DNA from: Cichorium intybus
Lineage: Eukaryota; Streptophyta; Magnoliopsida; Asterales; Asteraceae
Reading direction: 5' to 3'
Assembly (NCBI GenBank): GCA_023525715.1
Contig: CM042009.1
Location: 122,640,819-122,704,818, forward strand
DNA length: 64,000 bases
Both the position numbers and the translations under genes were made by a program. The notes under the pieces were generated by a model that was not told the DNA's origin, did no database searches, and saw nothing but the letters and a program-made list of their open reading frames with translations. Below are positions 49,122 through 60,800 of this stretch, piece after piece. The first letter of the stretch is position 1. Every line of letters starts with the position of its first letter.

Positions 49122-50970
49122 ATCTCCCCCTTGGTTTAATACTTTCATTTAATCTCCAGGCTTCTCTTGATCTTGGCTTCAGTTGAACACTACAGCAACA
49201 TTCTAACAATCTCCCCCTTTACGAGTGACGGGTGTAGACGTTAATAGTTTTCAGCACGTTGCAGAGACAACTTCATCTTCGGATTGAACTTTCTTCAAAT
49301 ATAGCTTTGAACGCGCATTAGGTGTACAAGCTTCAGCGTAGGACTTGAATCAGCACATCCAACTTTTGATTTGACTTTGACTAGAACTGGAGTCTGACTC
49401 TTCACTTCTTGATCACAGAAGGTGTAAATGTAGCAACGAACTGATTGAGGAGGAATTTAATGCAGCTTGTCACATGGAATTATGCTTCACCTTCTTCGGG
49501 AAAATGATGTCTGTGTCGAAACTCTTGAACTTCACTTCTACTGGCATTTCTTGATAGGAACGATGACCGCAAATCTTGTGGGTCACGGAGTCATAAAAAC
49601 TCTCCTCACAGTTGTTCAAGGACCCAGCCTTGGCTCAGAATGAAACTTCTCGTAGTATCTGTGTGAACCCGGAGGAACGCATTGCGATTGTTTGAGTATC
49701 GAAGAACTACTCGTGGCCGTTTTGATTTTGGCCCCTGCATATCCTTGATCAAAGATCTCAATGCAGTTATCAAGTCAACAAGTTGACTTCGCACTTGGCG
49801 AGACGTTCAATGATATCCAAACTCTGCAGAGTGTACCATCATAGTGCCAATTTTGAATCCGGTGAAGTTGTTGGGGTCTCACAGCTATTGTGGTAAACAA
49901 CAACCATCACTGACCCAGAGTTTGGATGTATCATCAATGCAAGGTAAAATCACATTGAATCACAAAATTCTTTATTAGAAGAAAATTAGGGTCAAGAGTG
50001 GTATGAGCATGTAATATGTCTTGGTTACTAGACATACCTATCGGCTAGACTTTCGAATTGTCATCAGTGTATGGTTTATTACACTGAGTCATCCAACTCT
50101 TGAATTAAAAGCTTTGTAGGTAAGAATGGTTGTTGATTCCTCACATCTACTACTGGTATTGTAGCAGAGATCACTGGCATAGAGTTTTGAAATATCATCA
50201 CCACTTGGTTTATAGTGATGAGTCTTGTATTTCTTGCAATAGAAAGATAGAGGTGGTTAAGAATGGATTGGTGTGTGTGATAGACTATGGTACGCAATCT
50301 AACCATCGACACAGAATTTTTAACTCTCGACTCTGAGTGGCTTTACTCAAAGTGTCTAGAAGTTCATGTTACAAAAAGAGAAACTTTAGTTTGGTAAGAG
50401 AGAAAAGTTTTTAATGCTTCATACTCATTGTGGTGTACCAATGAGAATCATCAGCACAAGTGGATGTGTCTCAGCAGTGAGTGGTTTATCTCAGTGCATC
50501 GTTGACATGTAAGGAATGTCTTAGCGAGTCACGGTAATAGTGAGTCACATATTTGACATGAAATTTTGATCTGTATTCCTGATTGGTATGGATCAGGAAC
50601 ATTGACGATCGTGAAAATTGTGTAAAGAAAAAATATTTTGAATTTTTTAATATTCTGAAAAGTAAAGACATATTTTTGTAATTTTGAATGTAAAAAAAAT
50701 TTGTTGTTTTTAATTCTCCCCCTAAATTTGTGCATGGAAGAGAATGAAAAGTAAAAACGTGAACAAATTTAACTAGAAAAAAATTGTATAAAATATACAA
50801 AAATTTGAACTTTTTCAGTCATCAAAGCGAATCATATCCAGTTTGGAGCGAAGTTACCTTTTCGAACACACAGTTAGATATGAACCCCACGTGATCTTTC
50901 CTTTCTTCCCTCCCGCAACGGACACATACTCTCCATCAATGATTTGAATGTTGTGCAATTTGAGAGGTGT
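49122..50970 (-). other. C2 3' non-coding region
   Basis: About 1.85 kb lacking any recognisable domain. A second copy of the LTR-edge/purine-tract sequence TTCTAACAATCTCCCCCTTT lies at 49201-49220, about 88 bp inside the true one. Another GGGGGAGAA-type tract on the minus strand is near 50716. Confidence 0.7.
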
Positions 50971-51455
50971 CTCCTGTCATGTGCCTGGAACAACCACTAT
51001 CAACAAACCAAGATCTGATGATATTCCTCCATAGCTGCTCCTGCACAAGATGCGAGATTAGTTGGTCTTGGGAACCTAGTCCATTTTGAAACTGGGTTAA
51101 CCATTACTATCCACACACTTGACTCTTTCCCATGACATGTCCTGTCTATCAGATAAAGAACATGAAGAGTTAGCAGGACAGTTAGGTGAATTGGAAACGA
51201 GGCCTTTTGGTACCCATCGGTAGTTTGGTTTGGGTCTTTTGTTGTTTGACCGGATGGGTGTATCAATACTTGAGTTTGAAGCAGAACTCTCCATTGACTT
51301 GTGTTTATGTTGCCAGTGAGGACTCGAAGGTTTTTGTTTCTAAGGTCTCCCTCTTGGTACGTTCTGCCAGCATTGTGTGTAGAAGGGAATATATGGGCCA
51401 ATGTGGACAGTTACGAGCGATGTGACCTGGAATCCCACAATTGAAACACGTTTCC
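50971..51455 (-). pseudogene. C2 zinc knuckle and protease-motif segment
   Basis: Minus-strand 51449-51407 encodes CFNCGIPGHIARNC, a CX2CX4HX4C knuckle. Further on are KRPKPNYRWVPKG and MSWERVKCVDSNG blocks typical of the copia region before protease. 51014-50974 encodes WFVDSGCSRHMTGD, the protease motif. The pieces fall in different frames, so several indels are present. Nothing like a GAG-pre-integrase or integrase follows. Confidence 0.85.
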
Positions 51456-51630
51456 TTTTTCAAGTAAATGAGATTGTGACTTGGTCCTTGTCCTTTTGGA
51501 AATTTTTAGGAGTTACCACAAGTACAAGCACAATTACATTTTGTGGGACTTGGTCTTGGTCCACAGGAAATGTCACCCTCTTTCACAAACTTTTGTGGTT
51601 TGAATTTTTTAGCATTTTGGTTTTTAGAAT

Positions 51631-52209
51631 TCAAAGCAACACCACAAGTTTTTGGACGATCAGTAGAGCTTGTAGCAGCACCATTATTTTTCTTTGAACA
51701 GCCAGCAACTTCAGTTCCTTGGTCCACATGGTCATCAGAAGTAACTGTAGATGAAGTGTTTGATTCGAGGGGTGGGATAAATTGTTGTTGAAAGGAGGTG
51801 GAACACTCTTACACCCCAGACCCTTGTTATCATCCCATTTAAGCTGATGTTCGATCATTGATTCGACTATCGCACTTGACCCTTCGAACTTCTTGAAAAT
51901 AAAATCAGTATCTTGAAGTTTAGCTTTCAAAGTGTCAAGCTCGGCAGTCAATTTGACAATATCCTCATTAGCAAATCTAAGATGATAAACTTTTATAGTA
52001 TACTCTTCTTGTAATTTATCAAAATATGATGTCTTCGCTTCCAAATTTTCTTGAAGGGACTTTAGTTTCTTTTTAGCGTTGTAGACATCATTTTGAAGAT
52101 CAAATATTTCTCTGACAAGTTTATCATTTAGTTCACGGTATTTATTGATTTTAATTTCACAGTCTAAACAACATGAATTTTCACACGGGTCTATTGTCGT
52201 GGAGGCCAT
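51631..52209 (-). pseudogene. C2 Gag-like coiled-coil ORF
   Basis: From ATG 52207-52209, 193 residues. After a Cys-containing start (MASTTIDPCENSCCLDCEI) a Lys/Glu/Leu heptad-rich stretch (about residues 20-110) suggests a coiled coil, then FIFKKFEGSSAIVESMIEHQ, which recalls the Gag region of some plant copia elements. The downstream frame is lost before the knuckle. As in C1, no UBN2-like Gag core is seen. Confidence 0.75.
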
Positions 52210-52279
52210 TTAAAAGTTTGAATTGATCGATAAGCCTTTAAAATGCCAAAAAGTTTATCGAAAACTCCAAAAATTTTCA

Positions 52280-52540
52280 CCGAAAACCTAAAATTTAACC
52301 AAGTTACCCCTTTTGACCGAAAACCTCAGACCGAAAACCTTTTAGACCGAAATCGTGACCGGAAATAAGGATTTCTGCCGAAAACAGCTAGCCACCACCG
52401 AAAACCAGGAAACCCTAGAAACTGACCGAAATCCCCAACTAGGCTGACCGAAATCGCAAGTGGGCTGACCGAAATCGCCAAACCCTAACCAAAAACTGAG
52501 CCGCCGCCACCGAAATCGCCACAGGCTGACCGAAAACCCA
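52280..52540 (-). repeat. CCGAAA(A/T) motif cluster in C2 5' leader
   Basis: About twelve copies of CCGAAAACC or CCGAAATC (minus strand: GGTTTTCGG / GATTTCGG) in about 260 bp, mostly preceded by GA. They lie between PBS and Gag start, where packaging, dimerisation or promoter signals are usually found. Related motifs occur in the LTR. Confidence 0.85.
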
Positions 52541-52753
52541 ACTCAGATCTGAAAAAACGTAGTTTTGAGCAGAAAACTTGAATTTTAAGATCAAATACTC
52601 GATTTTTGCCCAGAAAAACGATGAACATGAAGAATATCAAGATCCAAAACGTCCAAAACAGCAGAAAATCTTCCAAAAATCACCAAAAACACCAAGATCC
52701 TTACAAAAGTTTCGAAATATTGATACCAAAACACCCAAAAATTAAGTTTTTAG

Positions 52754-52765
52754 GCTTTGATACCA
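52754..52765 (-). promoter_or_regulatory. C2 PBS
   Basis: Minus-strand TGGTATCAAAGC, same variant as in C1, 2 nt inside the right LTR. Confidence 0.88.
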
Positions 52766-52767
52766 AT

Positions 52768-53228
52768 TGTAAGTCCCAATATCTCACACTCGGTATCAAT
52801 CTAACACTCAAATGTGCAGAATCCCAATGAGTGAATCAATCCGAAAGAAATAAGAATCAAGAACACGGATTACTACAAACCTTCAATGCACACTTTACTA
52901 GAATAAAGTCAGGTACATAAGATTCTTGATTGCTTAAATGCAAGAATATTCTCTCTAGCTAGGCATGCACTTCAAAACAACCAACATGACAAATGACGAT
53001 TCATTTTTCCTTAAATACCCTATGCAAGACACACCTAAACCCTAAGCCCATCTGACAAAGGCCCACCGAAAACGTAAGCCTGGCCCAAGGGTTTTCGGTC
53101 AACATCACTAAAATCCAAGGGGATTTCGGTCCCCGGCCGAAATCTAAAATCAGCCCCTAAACAATGTATATTTTCTATTTTAGTCCCTGTTAAATGCAAA
53201 GATTAAACCGCTAAAATAATTCCTAACA
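52768..53228 (-). repeat. C2 5' LTR
   Basis: 461 bp; longer than the 3' LTR mainly through about 20 extra bases near 52893-52915 (TTTACTAGAATAAAGTCAGG). Followed by the TTACA duplication. Confidence 0.93.
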
Positions 53229-53233
53229 TTACA

Positions 53234-53891
53234 TAAATAGTTCCTATGCAAACAATAAAAAAACATAAATGGAAAAACATAAAAGAATAGGATCGGTTCT
53301 TTTGTAGTTTAGCGGTGATTTTAAATGATGTTAGTCAAAAGTACCAACAATGCTTGATTTTGAAACCACATAGATTAGTAGCGTATCCCTTCTCAATATT
53401 ATCCTCAATTTTCCATATTTTGGAAACCACATAGACCAATCTTGAAATTTTGGAATTTAATAATGTTTGTACTTTTAGAGTAACTTGCAGTTTTGGTTAT
53501 TGTGGTTGACACATATCTACAAGTTTAGTCCAACTTTTGAGAAGTTAATATGATTCATCCTCATGGATTTAAAATTTATCATAGTTGGTCCTTTCCCTTA
53601 ACATTGTCATAATATTCTAATAAGTCAAATGCACAAAGACTTTTTGCCTTTGGGCCAAAATTAATAAAATTGATAAACTTCAGGGACGAAAACTATACTT
53701 TACTATGGAAAAAAAATTACACAATGAAGACATATTGCACCATTCCTAAAATGCATATCTGATCCCTAAAAACCCTCCCCCTCACCGTTTTCCCCACTAG
53801 GATAAAGTTTACCACTACAAACACACTCTCTACCAATACAATCCCCACAAGTAATGCGAGATTGAAAATGACCAACAATACAAAATGCAAT
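53234..53891. other. AT-rich DNA, nothing recognised
   Basis: No ORF with family resemblance, no terminal repeats. Confidence 0.6.
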
Positions 53892-53894
53892 TTA

Positions 53895-54089
53895 GGCTGT
53901 GTTTGGTAGCATCTGAATCATTCATATCTGAACCATTTAGAGCCCATTCAGATTCATTCTCATCTCTTAATGGTTCATAGCCCATTAAGAGGTTCTGTTT
54001 CATTCGGATGTGGTATTTTTGCATATCAAACAGTCTGAACCATTCAGAGGCTCTTAATCATGCAGGTTAAGATGTCATCAAACACAGCC
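53895..54089. mobile_element. PIF/Harbinger (Tourist)-like MITE, 195 bp
   Basis: TIRs GGCTGTGTTTGGTAGCATCT and, inward from the right, GGCTGTGTTTGATGACATCT. Flanked by TTA on both sides (53892-53894 and 54090-54092), the 3-bp target of this superfamily. Internal repeats of GAACCATT-like sequence; no coding capacity. Confidence 0.92.
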
Positions 54090-54092
54090 TTA

Positions 54093-55854
54093 GTTCTTTG
54101 TATTGATCGAATCGAAGAGTGAAATATAGATTAGTTACAATGTAATAACATGAACCTGCAAAACATAATGAACGTTCTCTAATCTCCATTATATATGATA
54201 ATAGGAACAATTAAGTTGGTGGAGATAAACAACAGATAACAATATTACACCAACCCAATCTTCAACCCTCATTCTTTCTATCTCTCTTCGACCGGATACC
54301 CTAACCCGACCATTCATACCACCCATATGTTCTCCCTCTCGTCCTGCCTTCATCACCGCCGACAATGCCTCCATCATACTAAGACCGACACCTACCCGAC
54401 ACAATAATTTTGAACTCTTTCTCTTTTTATATTAATTTGAGGATCAAATTTGAAGTAATTATTCTTTGAGTAAATGTCATATAATAACAACCAATAATAA
54501 GTATTTTGTTTTTTTATGTCACTTATCTTTTAATTATTTTCAATAGATCATTAAACATTTTGTTAGGTTCTAATTACATCATTGAGGTAGAAACTAATAT
54601 TGAATCCCATGGATTGTCCACTGGGACATTCACTGGAGCAAAATTTGTTCACTTAGGTCATTCTAGCATTAACATTATGTCTATAGGACATTCAATTTGA
54701 TAGAATTACTCGTTTGAAATGCACTTTAGTGGTGTAATTAAAACACCGAAAAATATCTAGTGACCTATTAAATATATTTAAATTATAAGTGACCTAAAAA
54801 GAAAATTATGAATCATTTGTGGTGATTTTATCACCTTGACTATTATTCTTCTTTTGTTATATTTTTGTAAGGTTTACATGTAGGGTTTCAAGTATGATTT
54901 GTTTGATTTTAATATTGATGAAGTGTACTTGACGTATTCCATATATAGATGCATTGGCATCGAAGATATGTGATTTGTATTGTTTAAATCTGAAAGTCTA
55001 TTGAAATTATAGAATCGAAAGTAATGAGTTAAAATTTAGGATGGGATAGTGGCGATACCGGTGGTGCACATGAGTTCCAGGTAGTAATGGTGGGGCTTGA
55101 AATAAAATTTAAAAAATAATAAAAAACACAAAAGGCCAAAAAGACTTAATATGAATAAGACATAACATGGGTAAATTTTTTCTTTTATAATGAATGAAGA
55201 GTGATTTTATAAAGATGTGATTGGGAAATGCCTAACTATTGTATCCTGAAACCATAAAGATAAACTATATCAATTTTTGAAAGTCAAGCTAGACGTTGCA
55301 TACGTGGGACGACTAATGATACCAAAACTATAATTTATTATTATTTTATATATCTGAAACACCGAAAAAAAAATCTGGATGGTTTTAGTCACACACGTGG
55401 CCAACGACGTTAGGTCGATATAATACCCATGGGCACTAGCTTCGTGGTCACGGTTTTTGTGTACTTGAATTCTTGGCTTGATACTTAAACTTCAAATCAA
55501 TTATGGTGATTGGTGGAGCCGCTCGGATCCTAAAGCACACAAATATTGTAAAAATTTTGTCTTTATTACATGAAAATGATATATATTAAATCGACCTATT
55601 TTGATATTAATGATTCATATTTTTTTCTGTTGTATCATTACGGTATCTTTCAACTTAAATAAATCAAAGTGCGTACCCTTGCTATACATACGGCCCTTAA
55701 CGAAAAATCACGATTGGCAGATTCAAGATGAAATTTCTTGGTAGTCACGACGTAGAAAATTCTCCATAGAAAACACATATAATTAGGAAAATTCTATTTA
55801 TTCCTACTAAATCCTCCTAATTCATCTTTCTAACCATCTATATAAGGACATGTG
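54093..55854. other. AT-rich DNA, nothing recognised
   Basis: No recognised coding sequence. A GC-richer patch near 54280-54400 gives a short minus-strand frame without family resemblance. Confidence 0.55.
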
Positions 55855-55862
55855 GACTCCAT

Positions 55863-56308
55863 CAGGGCCGGTCCAAATTTTTTTGGGGCTCGGGACGAGA
55901 GGAGAAACAAAGGCCCCTAAAAATTTAGCAAAACCATTAATAAAAAAATATTTTCTAGCATTTTTCATAATGATAGTTTTAAAAATATATATACTTATAA
56001 CAATTACAAGTAGTCGTTTTTTAATACGTTAGTGTTTTCCTTCAATATTTGGAACTATTCTCATAACATTGATCCCTTATATAATTCATATTAAGATGTA
56101 ACAATTTCAGTGTATCTAATAATTCATTAAAAATTCTTATCCCTGAAGTACCATTTGCTTTTAAAAATTATATAAATATTCAACAACTTGTATTTGTTAG
56201 AATACAAATATATACATATATATTATATAGGACATACAATTTTTGGGCTCCCTAAGACGATGGGCCCTGGGCGGTCGCCCGTGTTGACCACCCTCAGGAA
56301 CGGGCCTG
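55863..56308. mobile_element. Short hAT-like non-autonomous element, 446 bp
   Basis: Ends CAGGGCCGGTCC and, inward from the right, CAGGCCCGTTCC. Flanked by GACTCCAT (55855-55862) and GACTCCAC (56309-56316), an 8-bp duplication with one mismatch, as expected for hAT. GC-rich ends and an AT-rich centre without coding potential. Confidence 0.85.
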
Positions 56309-56316
56309 GACTCCAC

Positions 56317-57130
56317 TAATCCTCTATCTTAATCCCATCCATTGTTTTTGACACTTGTAATGATCTAATGATTAGGAAGAAAGTTAGAAAGATTTATTAA
56401 GAGGATATAGAACCTTTCATATAATTAACATGATATAAATACTACAAATTAATGAAAATAATACAATATATAAAAAATGTGAACTTTCACCGGGACATCA
56501 CGTAGAGTTAGATATTATATTTATAGAGCTAATGAAATAAAATAAATATCATTAGCATCAATAATCTTTTTGTTTAGGATGGTTAAAAAATTCATCAACC
56601 ACCCCGGATGCCATATACGTGATATCTACAGGACTGTTTGATATTTCGAAAGCTTAATGTTATTAGCTAAATTCCTGCTGCTAAATTTAAAACATAAATT
56701 GATAATAAGCACAAGAGCATAACATACCTATCGATGAATTTAGTCAAATTACAATATGTCCTTTAAAAACTATCACAATTACTAAAATATAGAAGCAATC
56801 ACATTATATGTATGAAATAATATAATTTACACATATTGATAGCACTTAAGTATTGAGCACTATATATCGAAATGTCTTCTTCGTCATCACCATTACCATT
56901 CAAGTTGCATTTGTTTTCATCTACACAAAGCATGTTTTTTGGCGCTCGCTATTCAACTTCTTCTTATATAGGTTCTTCCACAACTTTATCAACTTCATCC
57001 ATCTTGTTACATCTTTTCTATGTCCATTCTCATTAGATTTAACATTAACAAAATCTGTAGTATCATATTTGACTAAGTTTTTCCACTTGAACTTATTTTT
57101 CATTACGATGATGTGTTGGCACTTGTTCGA
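56317..57130. other. AT-rich DNA, nothing recognised
   Basis: No gene or element border recognised. Confidence 0.55.
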
Positions 57131-57149
57131 TTTAGATGGATTATATTAT

Positions 57150-58760
57150 ATATAAACATCAGGAAGCCATCATTGGAGTTGAAGCTTCTTGGAGGGGCTA
57201 GAAGATATGCGAGTATTATTAGTAGGTTAGCCATGAAGAGAGCTGTCAAAGCTATTGATTTGATGTTTCTTCTCTCACAAATATGAGACCAACACAGTGA
57301 TCTTGGATATTGTGTGGGCATTGCCTAACTTATTTTGGCTTGAGTTCATGCCCACCCATATACATTAAGGAGGACGCATTGTTCTTTGACAACAGATTAT
57401 GCAGGGTGATTGAGGATATGGTGGTTTGTGGAGGTCCTTTCTTTTGAGATATCTAGTGGCTAGTTTCTCCTTTACATATTAGGTTTGGTAGTCTGGGACT
57501 AAACTTTGCATTATTGGATTCCTCTTATGCTTTTGTGACCTAATCTTGGGTGTTACAAGACCATAATTTACAGGACAACGACATACATGTTATAGATTTT
57601 GATTACTTTATGATTTGTATTAAATTCGTGATACGATTCCAAGCTTCGACTTTAGCAGTTTAACTAATAAGGACACTGTCCCCACTAAAGCCCAACATGT
57701 ACCGGCAAGTACCTTATTTAGTAAAGTTGTTTAGTACATAGAAGTACACTTCAACATAGCTTTTAGAGAAAAAGTAGGGATTGAGTGTCTAGGAACACCA
57801 TATGCTCATGATTTTATTTTGGCTATCTATATTGATGGTGTTGGCCAATATATGTCATTAGTGGAGTATCATACTATCATTAAGTATCGTCTTATAATTT
57901 CACTAATTATGGTTGATGAGATGTTAGTTATTGAATTCGAACAATGGTAGAAATATAATAAGATTCAAGCAACCAAAAATGTAGAATAGATGAATTGAGT
58001 GAACAAGGTGTCGAATGATTGTATTGATGTTTTCAGGTTTTACAAATGGGAGAGTATGCTTACTATCTCTATTCGACCCAGATGATATCATTGATTTATA
58101 TATGATCAATGATATCAATAGTAAACAAATTTCTATAGTATAATAGAATATTATATTCTAGTACTATCCAATCAAAATACAGCAACATGTAACAACAAGT
58201 TTGACATTACAACGTGTTGAGTGGATAAGGTTTGTTGTAAAAGCCTTCGGATCATCCAGTGCGAAGCCTTCAGATCTTTAGGCACAAAGCTTGACTTCGG
58301 ATGGCTGGAACCTTCGGATGGGACTGTAACACTTCAGCACAAATATCTTCAACATAAGATATGCCCACTTTGTTATGGACTTCTTTGGAAAGCATGTAGT
58401 ATATTGTCGAGAGCTCCCGGGTTTCAAGTACCGACACAATATGGTTAGGGATGTTCTTTTTGACGTATTGAGGAGTGTTGGGGTTTCCTCCAAAAAAGAA
58501 GAACCTATGAAATTCTTGACCGGCCTGTTGGAACAAAGATCAACACTCAAATTGGTTACTATTTTGGTTTTTAAATGGGTAGGAGGAAAACAATCATGTG
58601 TGGATCTAACATGGATTTACCTTTTCATATGCTTGAGGAGAGACAATTTCTTTGTGGGACAAGCAGCTTTAAAAGCTGCCTCACACAAAGTGACAAAAAG
58701 CATGCATGGAAAAACAACACGTGTTTACCAATCGCGTTTGAACTTTTGATTTCCTTGCAC
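57150..58760 (+). pseudogene. Degenerate plant RT-family ORF (C-terminal part)
   Basis: Frame-shifting remnants in collinear order: KLLGGA...SIISRLAMKRAVKAIDLM (about 57180-57275), VIEDMVVCGGPFF (57405-57445), IRFGSLGL and DSSYAFVT (57480-57545), VLQDHNL (57550-57572), IPSFDFSSLT-like and TNKDTVPTKAQH (57625-57700), EYHTIIKYRLIISLI-like (57860-57910), then CPLC, MDFFGKHVVYCRELPGFKYR, VRDVLFDVLRSVG, WVGGKQSCVDLT and GQAALKAASHKVTK (58355-58705). I recall this as the C-terminal half of a plant non-LTR-RT-like protein family. About 440 bp near 57915-58350 do not fit and may be an insertion. Many stops and at least one single-base frameshift at the CPLC finger. Confidence 0.7.
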
Positions 58761-58769
58761 CAGAGATAG

Positions 58770-59558
58770 TGAAGCTCCTCAATAGAGTTTAATGTGTCAC
58801 ACAGTAATTTCATGACCCCCAATATCTATAGTTGTAGTTTTTAAAAGAATTAAGTTTTCCATGTATAAATGATTAGTACCGTAACCTGTTTCCCGTGTTC
58901 CTTCCACCTTGATGTAAAAACTTTTATTTAGAGTAATAAATTTGACACATTAAACATGTTCATCATTCAAATTAGTTTGATTACAATTGACCTTAAACAG
59001 TAGAATGTGAAAGTGTTGGAGTGGTACTTTGTGTGATTGTTGATTCTCTATCGAGTCTTGTCATTGCTACAAAATTTAGACTATGATCATGAAACATAAA
59101 TAGCCAATGCTAATAAAAAATTTTCACTGCCTTAAACGTAATTTGATTGCAAGGAAATGTAATTTTAAAATTTGAGGTGCGTTTGGGACCTTAAGTGTTG
59201 TGCACATATAATTTTATAATCATGATTTTATAAAAAAAGGTTAAAAAATAATAGTCAAATTTTATTCTATTATGAGGGCAGGTATCAACAGAGTTCCCAA
59301 TGTAGATTTGCCTTTTGTTACATGTCAACCCCACCAACTTGATATTGCCCGTATATTTGAGCATTTGTCAATAAAAGTCAAGCATAACAAGATTCTCTAC
59401 TTGGGACTCCAGGGATCTCTTATCCCCAACACTAGAGGTATTGAAAAGGCATAAAAGAGAAACAAGATAAAATCTTAAAGGGGGTTCGTTTTTCCTCAAA
59501 AAGTCTTTTTTTCCTAAAACATCTGTGGACAGTTAGATGTTTTTCAAAATGATCATTT
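58770..59558. other. AT-rich DNA before C3, nothing recognised
   Basis: A 60-residue frame at 59272-59454 shows no family resemblance. Confidence 0.5.
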
Positions 59559-59563
59559 GCTTC

Positions 59564-59884
59564 TGTTAGGTGAAAGATTGGGTTGGTGAAGTTTTTGTCA
59601 AAGGTAGGTGAGATCAAAGTCTTCAAGCTTGATTTTTATTTTCTCAATTCACATTCAGTTCCTAAGCCTATAAATACAAGGCCTTGGTTAAGAAGCAAAA
59701 TGCACCAACAATTGTAAATTGTAATCTTATTGAGTTAATAAGATTTCTCTAGTTGCAGCCCGTGGACGTAGGATTTGCACCGAATCCGAACCACGTAAAA
59801 TTCCTTGTTTTGCTTTATTTTCTGCTTTCGTGTGTGTGTGTGTGATAGTGTTTCCGCTACGTGTACCCTGTCCGATTCCTAACA
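59564..59884 (+). repeat. C3 5' LTR
   Basis: 321 bp with a TATAAATA box at 59669-59676, a likely core promoter, and a TG microsatellite near 59829-59844. Confidence 0.95.
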
Positions 59885-59886
59885 AC

Positions 59887-59898
59887 TGGTATCAGAAC
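59887..59898 (+). promoter_or_regulatory. C3 PBS
   Basis: TGGTATCAGAAC, one mismatch from the initiator tRNA-Met site, 2 nt after the LTR. Confidence 0.9.
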
Positions 59899-60125
59899 TT
59901 CGGGTTTCGGAGGAGGTCTCGGTTTTAGAAATTAGAGTATGCTCTGTGGTTGCAGTTTTGTCTGATCTTCCACATCAGAAACTAATTTCTATTAATCGTA
60001 TTAAAGGTGTCTTGGTACTTTGAAGGGTACTGTTCTGTCACACACGAGTACACTGAACGAATCGGTCAGGCCCGTGCCATTGTTGTGTCTTTTTCGTTGT
60101 CTCCATTTGTTTCTTGTTTGTCGTA

Positions 60126-60800
60126 ATGGCTGAAGACAAGATTGTAATCGAGAAGTTCGACGGTTCTGATTTTAGTTGGTGGAAAATGCAAATAGAAGCA
60201 TTGCTATGTCAGAAAGACTTGGATGTGGTACTCGGGGACAAACCGGAGAAAATGGAAAAAGCTGCCGAAGATGCGTGGAACTCAAAGGACAAGAAAGCTA
60301 AGGCGGTTATTACGTTGTCGTTGGAAAGGAGTGTTGCTTTCAACATCATGAAGGAAACAACGACACGTGGTATGATGGATGCTCTGACGAACATGTATGA
60401 GAAACCGTCGGCGGCCAACAAGGTGTTCTTAATGAGGGAATTGTTCACGACAAGGATGAATGAAGACAGCTCAATTATGGTTCACATTAACAATCTAAAT
60501 TCAATTCTGTCCAGATTATCATCTGTGGGAATTAAATTTGATAATGAGACTCAAGCTTCACTGCTACTAGCTTCACTACCTGATAGCTGGTCAGGAACAG
60601 TAACCGCTGTTACAAGTTCAGTGGGGACCAGTGGTATGACTTTTGAAGGGGTTAGAGATTTGGTTCTTGGCGAGGATGTCAGACGCAAGAATCAAGGTGG
60701 ATCTTCTTCTTCTGAGTTATTAAATATCGGAAGAGGTAGAGGGAATAGCAGGAATAGTGGGAGCAGTGGGAGTCGGGGAAGAAGTTCATCTAGAACTTGA
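60126..60800 (+). pseudogene. C3 Gag
   Basis: I choose ATG 60126 (MAEDKIVIEKFDGSDFSWW) over the ATG 12 nt upstream because copia Gag proteins typically begin a few residues before the F-G/D-G...W motif. Contains WKMQIEALLCQKDL, AKAVITLSLERSVAFNI, LTNMYEKPSAANKVFLMREL and LLASLPDSW, the UBN2-type copia Gag core, then a Gly/Ser/Arg-rich tail. The frame meets TGA at 60798-60800 and continues open in the same phase into the knuckle. Confidence 0.9.

Larger units (their letters stand above)
48674..53228 (-). mobile_element. Copia element C2, Gag-protease only (non-autonomous)
   Basis: LTRs 48674-49121 and 52768-53228, both TGTAAGTCCC to CCTAACA, with TTACA duplications at 48669-48673 and 53229-53233. 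PBS next to the right LTR, purine tract next to the left. In 3.65 kb of internal sequence only a coiled-coil Gag-like frame, a CCHC knuckle and a protease D-S-G motif can be found. There is no integrase, RT or RNase H, so it depended on another element's enzymes. Confidence 0.92.

Noticed and set aside
60209..60448. 79-aa minus-strand ORF
   Set aside because: Shadow of C3 Gag on the other strand.
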